NCBI GenBank assembly: GCA_963923455.1
Contig: CAWULT010000037.1
Coordinates: 1-38,751, forward strand
DNA from: CAWULT01 sp963923455
GTDB lineage: Bacteria; Acidobacteriota; Vicinamibacteria; Vicinamibacterales; UBA2999
Reading direction: 5' to 3'
DNA length: 38,751 bases
Positions 25,075 to 33,179 of the stretch are shown piece after piece. The notes beneath the pieces are model-generated. The model ran no database searches. It saw only the letters and a program-made list of their open reading frames with translations, and was not told the DNA's origin. Positions within the stretch are counted from its first letter, which is position 1, and every line of letters begins with the position of its first letter. The translations under genes were made by a program, and so were the position numbers.

Positions 25075-26622
25075 ATGACGCAGAAGCCCGTCAATCCCTG
25101 GATCGTCGCCATCGCCGTGATGTTCGCCACCTTCATGGAGGTGCTGGACACCACGGTGGTCAACGTGTCGCTGCCGCACATCGCCAGCAGCATGGCGGCG
25201 ACGACCGAGGAGGCGACCTGGGGCCTGACGTCCTACCTGGTGGCCAACGCGATCATCCTGCCGATGACCGGCTGGCTGGCCCAGACCTTCGGGCGCAAGC
25301 GCCTGTTGATGATGTCGACCGCCGGCTTCACGCTGGCGTCGCTGCTCTGTGGTGCGGCGCCGAACCTCTCGTCGCTCGTGATCTTCCGCATCATCCAGGG
25401 CGCCACCGGCGGCGCGCTGCAGCCGCTGTCGCAGGCGGTGCTGCTCGAGTCGTTCAAGCCCGAGGATCGCGGGCGGGCGATGGGCTTCTGGGGCCTCGGC
25501 ATCGTCGTCGCCCCGATTCTCGGCCCGGTCGTCGGCGGGTGGCTGACGGAGAACTACAGCTGGCGCTGGGTCTTCTACATCAACCTGCCGTTCGGCGCCG
25601 CGTCGCTGCTGATGACGCGGACGTTCGTGTTCGATCCGCCCTACCTCCGCAAGGAGTCGAAGGGCATCGACTACTGGGGCATGGGGCTGCTGGTCGTCGG
25701 CATCGGCGCGCTGCAGTACGTGCTCGACAAGGGGCAGCAGGACGACTGGTTCTCGTCGCAGGCGATCCTGGTGCTCTCGATCGTCTCGGCCATCGCGCTG
25801 ACGGCCCTGATCGTCCAGCAGTACCGCTCGCCGAACCCGCTCGTCGACCTGAAGCTGTTCAAGGACCGCACCTACTCGGTGGGCGTGTTCCTGATGACGG
25901 TGCTCGGCTTCGTGCTCTACGGCAGCCTGGTGCTGCTGCCGGTGATGCTGCAGACCCTGTTCGGGTACACCTCGTACGAGGCCGGCAAGACGATGGTGCC
26001 GCGCGGCGTGGGGTCGCTCTTCATGATGCCGGCGGTCGGCATCCTGACCGGCTTCGTGGATCCGCGGCGGCTGCTCGTGATCGGCCTCGCGGTCGGAGGC
26101 GGCACGCTGGTCTGGCTCGGGCAGCTCAACCTGCACGCCGGCTACTGGGACATCTTCTGGCCGCAGCTGCTGCAGGGGCTCGGGCTGGCCCTGCTGTTCG
26201 TGCCCCTGACGACGGTCTCGATGGCCAACGTCTCGCCAGAGCGCATGGGCTATGCGACCAGCCTGTTCAATCTGATGCGCAACATCGGCGGCAGCGTGGG
26301 CATCGCGGTGACGGCCACGATGCTCCAGCGCGAGCGGCAGGCGATCGGGGCGCGGCTGGGCGAGCAGATCAGCCCCTACGACCCGGTCACGCAGTCGATG
26401 GTCGCCCAGCTCAAGGGGGCCATGATCGCGGCTGGTTCCGACGCGGTCAGCGCCACCCAGCGGGCGTACATGCTGGTGCACGGGCTGCTGCTCCGCGAAT
26501 CGTCGATGGTGGCCTTCGTCTGGCTGTTCCGCGTGCTCGGCGCCGTGTTCCTCTGCATGATTCCGCTCGTGCTGCTGATGCGCAGGCCCAAGGGACGCGT
26601 GTCGGCTGCCGGCGCCCACTGA
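25075..26622 (+). CDS. EmrB/QacA-type (DHA2) drug:H+ antiporter
   Basis: This 515-residue inner-membrane transporter of the major facilitator superfamily is predicted to have 14 helices. It begins with FMEVLDTTVVNVSLPHI, the DHA2 motif in TM1, and has motif A as LAQTFGRKRLLM and motif C-like LGIVVAPILGPVVGGWLT. With the HlyD and TolC proteins it forms an EmrAB-TolC-type pump that moves hydrophobic compounds out of the cell. The substrate is unknown. The ATG at 25075 was used; a TTG one codon earlier is also possible. Confidence 0.94.
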   Translation: MTQKPVNPWIVAIAVMFATFMEVLDTTVVNVSLPHIASSMAATTEEATWGLTSYLVANAIILPMTGWLAQTFGRKRLLMMSTAGFTLASLLCGAAPNLSSLVIFRIIQGATGGALQPLSQAVLLESFKPEDRGRAMGFWGLGIVVAPILGPVVGGWLTENYSWRWVFYINLPFGAASLLMTRTFVFDPPYLRKESKGIDYWGMGLLVVGIGALQYVLDKGQQDDWFSSQAILVLSIVSAIALTALIVQQYRSPNPLVDLKLFKDRTYSVGVFLMTVLGFVLYGSLVLLPVMLQTLFGYTSYEAGKTMVPRGVGSLFMMPAVGILTGFVDPRRLLVIGLAVGGGTLVWLGQLNLHAGYWDIFWPQLLQGLGLALLFVPLTTVSMANVSPERMGYATSLFNLMRNIGGSVGIAVTATMLQRERQAIGARLGEQISPYDPVTQSMVAQLKGAMIAAGSDAVSATQRAYMLVHGLLLRESSMVAFVWLFRVLGAVFLCMIPLVLLMRRPKGRVSAAGAH

Positions 26623-26625
26623 GTC

Positions 26626-27201
26626 GTGCAGCCGATCGTCCTCGCGTCCGCGTCGCCCCGGCGCGCCGAACTGCTCCGGTCGGCCGGCATTCCGTTCGAG
26701 GTGCTCGCCGCCGACATCGACGAGTCCGAGCACCCGGGCGAGGCCGCCGACGCCTACGTGCGCCGCGTGGCGGCGGAGAAGGCACGGGTGGTCGCGCGCC
26801 GCGCGCCCGGCCGTGTCGTGCTGGCGGCCGACACCACCGTCGTCGTGGACGGCCGAATCCTCGCCAAGCCCGCTGACGCCGGCGACGCCGCGCGCATGCT
26901 GCGCGCCCTGTCCGGCCGCGCGCACGCCGTGCTGACGGCCGTGTGCCTGGCCGGTCCCGAGCCGGGGCAGGCGCGGACCGAAGTCGCCGAGACGCACGTG
27001 GAGTTCGCGCCGATGTCCGAGGAGGAGATCGCCGGGTACGTGGCGTCGGGCGAGCCCATGGACAAGGCCGGCGCCTATGGGATCCAGGGGCTCGCGTCCC
27101 GCTGGGTCTCGCGGGTCGACGGTTCGTACACGAACGTCGTCGGCCTGCCGGTGGCCCTCGTCTATCAGATGCTGCGGGCGGCGCAGGCCATCCCGCGCTG
27201 A
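26626..27201 (+). CDS. maf: Maf-like nucleotide pyrophosphatase
   Basis: Maf proteins hydrolyse dTTP, UTP or modified nucleotides to monophosphates, a house-cleaning role. This 191-residue protein starts LASASPRRAELLRSAG (nucleotide-binding motif) and has AADTTVVVDGRILAKP and KAGAYGIQGLASRWV, with catalytic residues in place. The GTG start lies 3 nt after the stop of the efflux transporter, so it is probably co-expressed with the pump. Its C-terminus is 6 bp from the convergent electron-transfer operon. Confidence 0.94.
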   Translation: MQPIVLASASPRRAELLRSAGIPFEVLAADIDESEHPGEAADAYVRRVAAEKARVVARRAPGRVVLAADTTVVVDGRILAKPADAGDAARMLRALSGRAHAVLTAVCLAGPEPGQARTEVAETHVEFAPMSEEEIAGYVASGEPMDKAGAYGIQGLASRWVSRVDGSYTNVVGLPVALVYQMLRAAQAIPR

Positions 27202-27207
27202 GGCGCG

Positions 27208-27870
27208 CTACTCGATCCCGGCGTCGTCACCGGCGCCGGAGGCCCGGCGACGCGCGAACAGGAGCGCGATCGCGAGCACGGTGAGGCTCGCCAGCACGAC
27301 GCGGATCACGAGGATCGTGTCCGTGCCGCCTTCCGCGGCCGGCGTGCCGGCGGGCACGGGCTCGACCGCTGGCGCCGCGGGCACGGATGCGGTCATGGCC
27401 CCGGCCCCGGCGGCAGCTGTGGGGGGCACGCTTCCCGGTGCCGGCCCCGTTGCCGTCACCGGGCCGTCCCCGACGACCAGCAGCAGGCGGACGCCGCTCT
27501 CGGCCGGCACCGGAAAGGTGTCCGACTCCAGGCGCTCCCCGTCGACGACGGCGGCGGCGCGGACCCGTGCCCCGACCGGCAGATGGGCGAACTGCGCCCG
27601 CCCGTCCGAACCCGTCCTGGCCCGCTCGACCTTGCCCCCATCGAGGGTGACGGTGACGTCCTGGTCTGGCACGTTGTTCGAGAAGTCGCCCCTGACGATC
27701 CGCACGGTCAGCATGCCCGGGGCCAGCGACCCGTCGTTGAGCGGCATCCCGGCCGCACGCGTCATCGTGTGCCCTGGGTCCGAGGCGCCAGGGGCCAGCG
27801 ACGGCGCCTGCCCGGATGCCGCGGCAGGGGCCAGCGTCAGGGTGAGGGCCAGGACGAGCCGGGTACGCAT
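27208..27870 (-). CDS. Exported Ig-like/carboxypeptidase-regulatory domain protein with C-terminal helix
   Basis: This 220-residue protein has a signal peptide (about 1-20, ending AAASGQA), then a beta-sandwich-like domain (about 50-130) with VRGDFSNNVPDQDVTVTLDGG, resembling carboxypeptidase-regulatory/peptidase-associated domains. A Pro/Ala/Thr linker (about 135-180), one transmembrane helix (about 187-206) and an RRR stop-transfer follow. It is predicted to be anchored in the inner membrane with its domain in the periplasm. It is the last gene of the cytochrome operon, 9 bp after the barrel gene. A TAATCT hexamer ends 6 nt before its ATG and overlaps the preceding stop codon, so it may also have its own start point. 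Confidence 0.7.
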   Translation of the reverse strand: MRTRLVLALTLTLAPAAASGQAPSLAPGASDPGHTMTRAAGMPLNDGSLAPGMLTVRIVRGDFSNNVPDQDVTVTLDGGKVERARTGSDGRAQFAHLPVGARVRAAAVVDGERLESDTFPVPAESGVRLLLVVGDGPVTATGPAPGSVPPTAAAGAGAMTASVPAAPAVEPVPAGTPAAEGGTDTILVIRVVLASLTVLAIALLFARRRASGAGDDAGIE

Positions 27871-27879
27871 GCCGTCAGA

Positions 27880-29220
27880 TTACCTGATGCGGTAGGAAAG
27901 ACCCGACAGCAGCCGCCATTCCTGCTGCACGTCGTCACGGGTCACGTCGGCGCTGACCATCAGCGAGAACTGGCGGCTGAGCGTGGCGTTGGCCGACCCG
28001 GCGTACCGTTTCGTCCGCGGCCGCGTCTCGATCACGATCCCGTCGCTCCGCAGGAACTGAATCACGGAGAGCGACGTGGTGTAGTCACCCGACAGATAGA
28101 GGCTGCGCCCGACGCCGCGGCCGATGGACACGTAGGTCGAATGGTAGGCGCCCGTCGATCGGTCCACACGGGAGTCTGAGGCCGCGACGTCGAGCCCGGA
28201 CCTGAACAGGTTGGAGGCATAGCCGCCGACCATCACCCGGCCGGTCAGCGCGTCGTCGCGATTGGTCCGGTCCTGCGCGTACGACCCGTACACCCGCACC
28301 CCGCGCGCGACCTCCACGGTCACGCGGCCGCCCCTGGACTCGTAGCGCAGCCCCTCGACGGCCTGCGGTGTCAACGCCCGGCCGTTCAGCAGGTCCGCCG
28401 TCATCGTCCGGGCGTCGATGGAACGGCCGCGGTTGTACGTGGCCTGGAGTTCCAGCCGCGTGGCCGGCGACACCCGGACGTTCGTCAGGAAGTAGGACAG
28501 TCCAGACGCCGCCTTCCCCTGCGCCGGGCCTCGCACCTCGTACTCCGCGGCCTGGTAGGCGAAGAACTTCGACCCGCCCGGCACGAAGTTCGTCACGCTG
28601 AGGACCGACCGCTCCGTCAGCCCCCCCTGCCGCACCTGCGTGAACCCGACGAGGTGGCGGCGCAGGTACCCGCTCTCGACGGCAGCGTACCCACCGACCT
28701 TCGTCACCTCCGGCGCGTAGCCCGTGGTGTAGATGTTCGGTTCGCGGCCTCCGAACATCCCGACGCGGAACCGCGTGCCCGAGGCGCTGCGCGGCTGGCC
28801 GACCTCGACGAGGCCGCCCGCCAGCGCGCCCATGGTGCCCAGGTCCTGCAGCCACAGGTGCCCGGCGCGCACGCGCACCTGGACCCCTTCTCCGAAGTGC
28901 CCCCCCGCGTAGGCGTCGTAGAGGGACACGCGATCGGGACGGACGCCCTGCATCGACCGCGCATGACGCATGTCGAGGCGGAAGTCGACGCCGCTGCCGT
29001 CACCGGCCTCCGGCGATTCGAACGTCGCCCACGTCGACACCTCCGCGTCGGTCGTCGCCGGACCCGACCCGTCGATCGGACGTCGCTGGATGGTGTCCAC
29101 GTTCACCGCGACGCGCCCGGTCGGTCGTCCGGGACGCGCCTGCGCCGCCGCCCCGCGCGGTGCGCCGACGATGACGATGCCGGCCAGCACGGCCCCCGCG
29201 ATCACGCGCATCCGGCCCAT
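27880..29220 (-). CDS. Predicted outer-membrane beta-barrel of the cytochrome operon
   Basis: This 446-residue protein has a signal peptide (about 1-27, ending AAAQAR). The remainder alternates short polar loops with amphipathic strands, such as LYLSGDYTTSLSVIQFL, QFSLMVSADVTRDD and WRLLSGLSYRIR, and has no CxxCH motifs. This pattern suits a beta-barrel porin of about 18-22 strands, although the last residue is Arg rather than an aromatic one. It lies between the 24-haem cytochrome gene (10 bp) and the small anchored protein, as expected for a porin that could hold a cytochrome across the outer membrane. I cannot assign it to MtrB, PioB or another known porin-cytochrome family. GGGAG precedes the ATG. 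Confidence 0.7.
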   Translation of the reverse strand: MGRMRVIAGAVLAGIVIVGAPRGAAAQARPGRPTGRVAVNVDTIQRRPIDGSGPATTDAEVSTWATFESPEAGDGSGVDFRLDMRHARSMQGVRPDRVSLYDAYAGGHFGEGVQVRVRAGHLWLQDLGTMGALAGGLVEVGQPRSASGTRFRVGMFGGREPNIYTTGYAPEVTKVGGYAAVESGYLRRHLVGFTQVRQGGLTERSVLSVTNFVPGGSKFFAYQAAEYEVRGPAQGKAASGLSYFLTNVRVSPATRLELQATYNRGRSIDARTMTADLLNGRALTPQAVEGLRYESRGGRVTVEVARGVRVYGSYAQDRTNRDDALTGRVMVGGYASNLFRSGLDVAASDSRVDRSTGAYHSTYVSIGRGVGRSLYLSGDYTTSLSVIQFLRSDGIVIETRPRTKRYAGSANATLSRQFSLMVSADVTRDDVQQEWRLLSGLSYRIR

Positions 29221-29230
29221 GGCGGCTCCC

Positions 29231-31090
29231 TCAATGACGGCCATTCGGGTGGCACCCGTAACACTCCACCGACTCGTACCGGTACCCGCTGATCGAGCGG
29301 TGATGGCTGTCGGTCTCGGAGCGGTTGTGGCAGTTCAGGCAGTTGAAGACGGCGTAGCTCCCGCTCGTCGTGTGGCAATTGGTGCAGGCCGTCCGATGGG
29401 GACCGGAAGTGATCGGGAAGCGGTGGCTGAACGTGCCCTGCGACCAGCTCGTGTCCGAGAAGCGATGGCAGCTCTCGCAGCTGGTGGGGAAGCCGGCGGA
29501 TCGGTGGTTCGGATTCGTCGTCCGGTCGTAGTTCGACTGGTGGCACCCCACGCACGTGCGCGGCGTGCCCCGGTAGACGTTGTTGACGTGGCAACTGGAG
29601 CAGGCCGCCGACGCGTGGCGCCCGGCCAGCGCGAACACGCTGCTGTGGTTGAACGTCGCCCCCTGGAAGCTCGACGCACTGGCGGAGTGGCACGACTCGC
29701 ACGAGGTCGAGAAGCCGGCCGCCGCGTGATTCGGCGCGGTCGTCCGGTCGTACTGCGACCGGTGACACCCGACGCAGTCGCGCGACGTGCCGCGGTACAC
29801 GTTGTTGACGTGGCAGCTCGAACAGGAGGCCTGCGCGTGTCGGCCGACGAGGTTGAAGACGCTGTTGTGGTTGAAGCCCGCGCCCCTGAAGCTCGACGCA
29901 CTCGCCGAGTGACACGTCTCGCAGCTGGTCGAGAAGCCGGCCGCCGCGTGGTTGGGCGAGGTCGTCCGGTCGTACTGCGAGCGGTGGCAGCCGACGCAGT
30001 CGCGCGACGTGCCGCGGTAGACGTTGTTGACGTGGCAGCTCGCGCAGCTGGCCGTGGCGTGATTGCCCACGAGCGCGAAGACGCTGTTGTGGTTGAACCC
30101 GGCGCCACGGAAGCTGGCGTCAGTCGCCCGGTGGCAGCTCTCGCACGTGGTCGGGAATCCGGCCGCGACGTGGTTGGGCGACGTGGTCCGGTCGTACTGC
30201 GAGCGGTGGCAGCCGACGCAGTCGCGCGACGTACCGCGGTAGACGTTGTTGACGTGGCAGCTCGAACAGGAGGCCTGCGCGTGCCGGCCGACGAGGTTGA
30301 AGACGCTGTTGTGGCTGAACCCGGCGCCACGGAAGCTGGCGTCGGTCGCCCGGTGACAGCTCTCGCACGCGGTGGAGAAGCCGGCCGCGACGTGGTTGGG
30401 TGACGTCGTCCGGTCGTACTGGGCGCGGTGGCAGCCGATGCAGTCGCGTGCGGTCCCCTTGAAGACGTTGCCGCGGTGGCAACTGGCGCACGTCTGCTGG
30501 GCGTGGACGCCGACGAGCGGGAACGCCGACGCGTGGTCGAAGCGGGCCTGGTTGAAGGTCACGTCGCTCGGCCGGTGGCACGCCTCGCAGGCGGTCGGGA
30601 ACCCCGCCGCCGCGTGATCGGGTGTCTTCGCGGCCTGGTAGTCCTTCTGATGGCAGGACACGCACGAGGTCTGGGCCGCGCTGAACGTGCTGGCCGTGTG
30701 GCACGACTGGCAGCCGACCTGACGGTGGGCCGCACCGAGCGGCATCGACGTCATGGCGCCATGGTCCCACCGGACGTTGGTCCAGCCCGACGTCCGGTGG
30801 CAGGTCTCGCACTGGGACCCGAGCTGCAGGCGGTACTTGTCGTCCTGCCGGCGCACCCAGTGACAGTCGAAGCACTTGTTCGGCGTGCCCTTGTAGACGC
30901 CGCCCCGGTGGCACGACTCGCACGCGACGGTCCGGTGCCGGCCATCGAGCGGGAAGGGGGTCTCGTTGTGGAACTGGCGACTGGGCGTCTCGAACTGCGC
31001 GTGCGCCGGCGCGGCCGTCGCGAGCAGCGCCAGGCACACGCCCAGCGCCAGCAGGACACCCTGCCCGCGCAGCCGTCCCCACGAGCTCAC
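29231..31090 (-). CDS. Secreted 24-haem c-type cytochrome built of 74-residue repeats
   Basis: This 619-residue protein has a signal peptide (about 10-32, ending APAHAQ) and 24 CxxCH haem motifs. From residue 168 to 537 it consists of five units of exactly 74 residues. Each has three CxxCH motifs plus three spare His (for example H260, H270, H307) that could be the distal ligands, giving three bis-His haems per unit. Unit pattern: C-x2-CH, FxHNSVF, GxH, CSSCH, CVGCH, YDRTTxPNH. The GTG start at 31088-31090 overlaps the stop of the upstream cytochrome (GTGA), indicating translational coupling. Related folds are class III-type cytochromes; the exact family is unknown. Confidence 0.9.
   Translation of the reverse strand: MSSWGRLRGQGVLLALGVCLALLATAAPAHAQFETPSRQFHNETPFPLDGRHRTVACESCHRGGVYKGTPNKCFDCHWVRRQDDKYRLQLGSQCETCHRTSGWTNVRWDHGAMTSMPLGAAHRQVGCQSCHTASTFSAAQTSCVSCHQKDYQAAKTPDHAAAGFPTACEACHRPSDVTFNQARFDHASAFPLVGVHAQQTCASCHRGNVFKGTARDCIGCHRAQYDRTTSPNHVAAGFSTACESCHRATDASFRGAGFSHNSVFNLVGRHAQASCSSCHVNNVYRGTSRDCVGCHRSQYDRTTSPNHVAAGFPTTCESCHRATDASFRGAGFNHNSVFALVGNHATASCASCHVNNVYRGTSRDCVGCHRSQYDRTTSPNHAAAGFSTSCETCHSASASSFRGAGFNHNSVFNLVGRHAQASCSSCHVNNVYRGTSRDCVGCHRSQYDRTTAPNHAAAGFSTSCESCHSASASSFQGATFNHSSVFALAGRHASAACSSCHVNNVYRGTPRTCVGCHQSNYDRTTNPNHRSAGFPTSCESCHRFSDTSWSQGTFSHRFPITSGPHRTACTNCHTTSGSYAVFNCLNCHNRSETDSHHRSISGYRYESVECYGCHPNGRH
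29480..30589 (-). repeat. Five tandem 222-bp units encoding three-haem modules
   Basis: The repeat period is exactly 222 bp, with unit starts at 30589, 30367, 30145, 29923 and 29701 on the minus strand. The inner units are very similar in DNA, sharing long tracts around the CSSCH and CVGCH codons. The first unit is the most diverged. Such an array can gain or lose modules by recombination without changing the frame. Confidence 0.9.
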
Positions 31091-33171
31091 AGCTTGTGAC
31101 AATTCTCGCATCGCGGTCCCAGCGCACCCTTGTGGACGTCGGCGTGACAGGTCGTACAGGTCGTCGGGGTCCTGTACGACCACTGCACGGGCTGACCCGC
31201 GCGCACGGCGATGGGCTTGTGACACGCCGCGCACGTGGCCGACAGGTGTGGCCCCCGGAAGAAATCGGTCAGCGTCCGCGCTCGGAGGTGCGTGTAGCGC
31301 TTCACCGTGAACGTGTCGACCGTGTGGCAGCGGTCGCAGTTCTGCTGCAGCTGGCCCTCGTGCGGGTCGCGGTGGCACGACGCGCACGCCGTACCCAGGC
31401 CCGTGAAGTGACGCGCCGTCCCGGTGCCGGCCGGAAACGCGCGGGCCTCCACCTTGTGGCAGGCCTCGCAGGCGAGGGGCGCGTGCTTGCCCTTCAGCGG
31501 AAACGCCGTCTTGTCGTGGGCGAACGCCTTGACCTCGAACTTCGCCGTCTCGACCGAGTGACACGTCTCGCACCGGGGCCCGAGCTGGCCCAGGTGCACG
31601 TCGGCGTGGCAGTTCAGGCACGTGTCGGGCGTGCGGCCGAGACCGACGTGGGCCATCCGCCCGGTCGACGTGGCACCCCGGTTCATCGCGGTCGCCGCCG
31701 CTGGGCCTGGGGCCTGACGGGTGATCGCGGCGGTCTGCGTTACGGTCGCTCCAGCCGGCACGTGGCACTGGACGCAGCGCAGCGCGGCGTGCTGCCCGTC
31801 GAAGAACGCGCGCGGCCTGGCGTGCGAGAACACGCCCACCTCGAACGTCTTGGCCGAGTGGCACTTCTCACAACTCGTGCCGAGTTCCGCCTGGTGCACG
31901 TCCTCGTGACAGGAGGCACACGCCGTCGAGAGCCCGCGGAAGTCGGCCGCGCCGACCGCGGCCACGGCGCCCGTGCCGCCGCGTGCGGCAACCGGCCGGG
32001 CATTCGACCGGCCTCCCGTACGTCCTGGCGCGGCGGGGCTGGCGGCGCCCCGAGCTGGTGCCGGCCGGCCCGCCGGCTGTGCCGCCGAACCCGGCGCGCC
32101 CACCCCGCGCGTCGTCGCGAGCGTGGGCGCCGCGACGGCGCCCTGTCCCTTGTGGCACGCAGCGCAGGCCAGCCCCGCGTGCTTGTCCACCAGAGGGAAC
32201 TTCGTCGTCGAGTGATCGAAGATGCCCGTCTTGAAGCCCGCCTCCGTGTGACACGCGGCGCAGTCCTGCTTGAAGCTGCCCTTGTGCGGATCGGCGTGAC
32301 AGGTCGCGCACGTACCGAACGCCGGCTTCACCTTGGCGGCCGGCTGGACGTGACACCGAACGCAGTCGACCGAGGCGTGCAGGCCCTTCAACGGGAACCG
32401 GGTCTTCGAGTGGTCGATCCGGGCACTCCGCCACCCCTGCGTGGTGTGGCACGACGCGCAGGTCCCGCCCATCGGCTGCGCATGCGGATCCGCGTGACAG
32501 TTCGCGCACGACGCGAACGCGACGTTGCGATAGGTGCTCGTCTTGTGGCACGAGGCGCAGGCGACGCCGGCGTGGCGACCGGTCAGCGGAAACTCCGTGC
32601 GTCCGTGGTCGAACCGCTGCCGCGTCTCCGCGAACTTGACGGCTGTCGTATGACACGTGGCGCACTGCGTGCCGAGGGAGCCCTTGTGCGCGTCGGTGTG
32701 GCACGACGCACACTCCGCCTTGGCCGTCAGGAACGAGCGGCCCTTGTGGCACGTGGCGCACGTGCCGGCGATCGGCTGGTGCAGGCCGTCGAGCGGAAAC
32801 CCCGCCTCGGCCGCGTGGTCGAAGCGGCGCTGGTCGAACGGCCGGAGTTCGCCGTCGACGCCCGCGTGCTCGACGTGACAGGCCACGCAGTCGTTGCGGA
32901 CGTTCCGGTGCACGCCCTTCTTCTGCGCTATGCGCTCGGCGACCGGCTTGTGGCAGGTCAGGCACTTGGCCGGGGTGACGCCCTGGCCGGCGGTGTGGCA
33001 GGACAGGCAGCTCGTGATGCCCTCGAGCGACGAATGCGCGCGGCTCAGCCGCCCCGGCGACACCAGGGCGCCGATTTGCGCGGACGCGCTCCGCACCGAG
33101 CCGAACAGACCGCACACGGCCAGCACCAGCACCACCCCCCAGTCGAGCCACCAGGCCCTTCGGCCGCCCAT
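31087..33171 (-). CDS. Secreted 24-haem c-type cytochrome (first of pair)
   Basis: This 694-residue protein has a signal peptide (about 10-32, ending SASAQ) and 24 CxxCH motifs. Repeating units read C-x2-CH-x-D-x-HKG-x-LG-x2-C-x2-CHT, then FDH and FPL-x-G-x-HA-x-x-x-C-x2-CH, so each group offers spare His as distal ligands. Haems 1-13 (residues 55-340) and 14-24 (418-692) are split by a haem-free linker rich in Gly, Ala, Pro and Arg (about 341-410). The sequence is more diverged than its downstream partner. The ATG lies 8 nt after the cytochrome b gene stop. It probably takes electrons from the membrane cytochrome b in the periplasm. Confidence 0.9.
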   Translation of the reverse strand: MGGRRAWWLDWGVVLVLAVCGLFGSVRSASAQIGALVSPGRLSRAHSSLEGITSCLSCHTAGQGVTPAKCLTCHKPVAERIAQKKGVHRNVRNDCVACHVEHAGVDGELRPFDQRRFDHAAEAGFPLDGLHQPIAGTCATCHKGRSFLTAKAECASCHTDAHKGSLGTQCATCHTTAVKFAETRQRFDHGRTEFPLTGRHAGVACASCHKTSTYRNVAFASCANCHADPHAQPMGGTCASCHTTQGWRSARIDHSKTRFPLKGLHASVDCVRCHVQPAAKVKPAFGTCATCHADPHKGSFKQDCAACHTEAGFKTGIFDHSTTKFPLVDKHAGLACAACHKGQGAVAAPTLATTRGVGAPGSAAQPAGRPAPARGAASPAAPGRTGGRSNARPVAARGGTGAVAAVGAADFRGLSTACASCHEDVHQAELGTSCEKCHSAKTFEVGVFSHARPRAFFDGQHAALRCVQCHVPAGATVTQTAAITRQAPGPAAATAMNRGATSTGRMAHVGLGRTPDTCLNCHADVHLGQLGPRCETCHSVETAKFEVKAFAHDKTAFPLKGKHAPLACEACHKVEARAFPAGTGTARHFTGLGTACASCHRDPHEGQLQQNCDRCHTVDTFTVKRYTHLRARTLTDFFRGPHLSATCAACHKPIAVRAGQPVQWSYRTPTTCTTCHADVHKGALGPRCENCHKL

Positions 33172-33179
33172 GCCGCCGC

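Noticed and set aside
27202..27207. Shared terminator between maf and the electron-transfer operon
   Set aside because: Only 6 bp separate the stop codons, and I found no convincing hairpin with a T-run there.
29480..30589. Regular repeats that might suggest a CRISPR array
   Set aside because: The 222-bp units are coding, in frame and without unique spacers; they encode haem modules.
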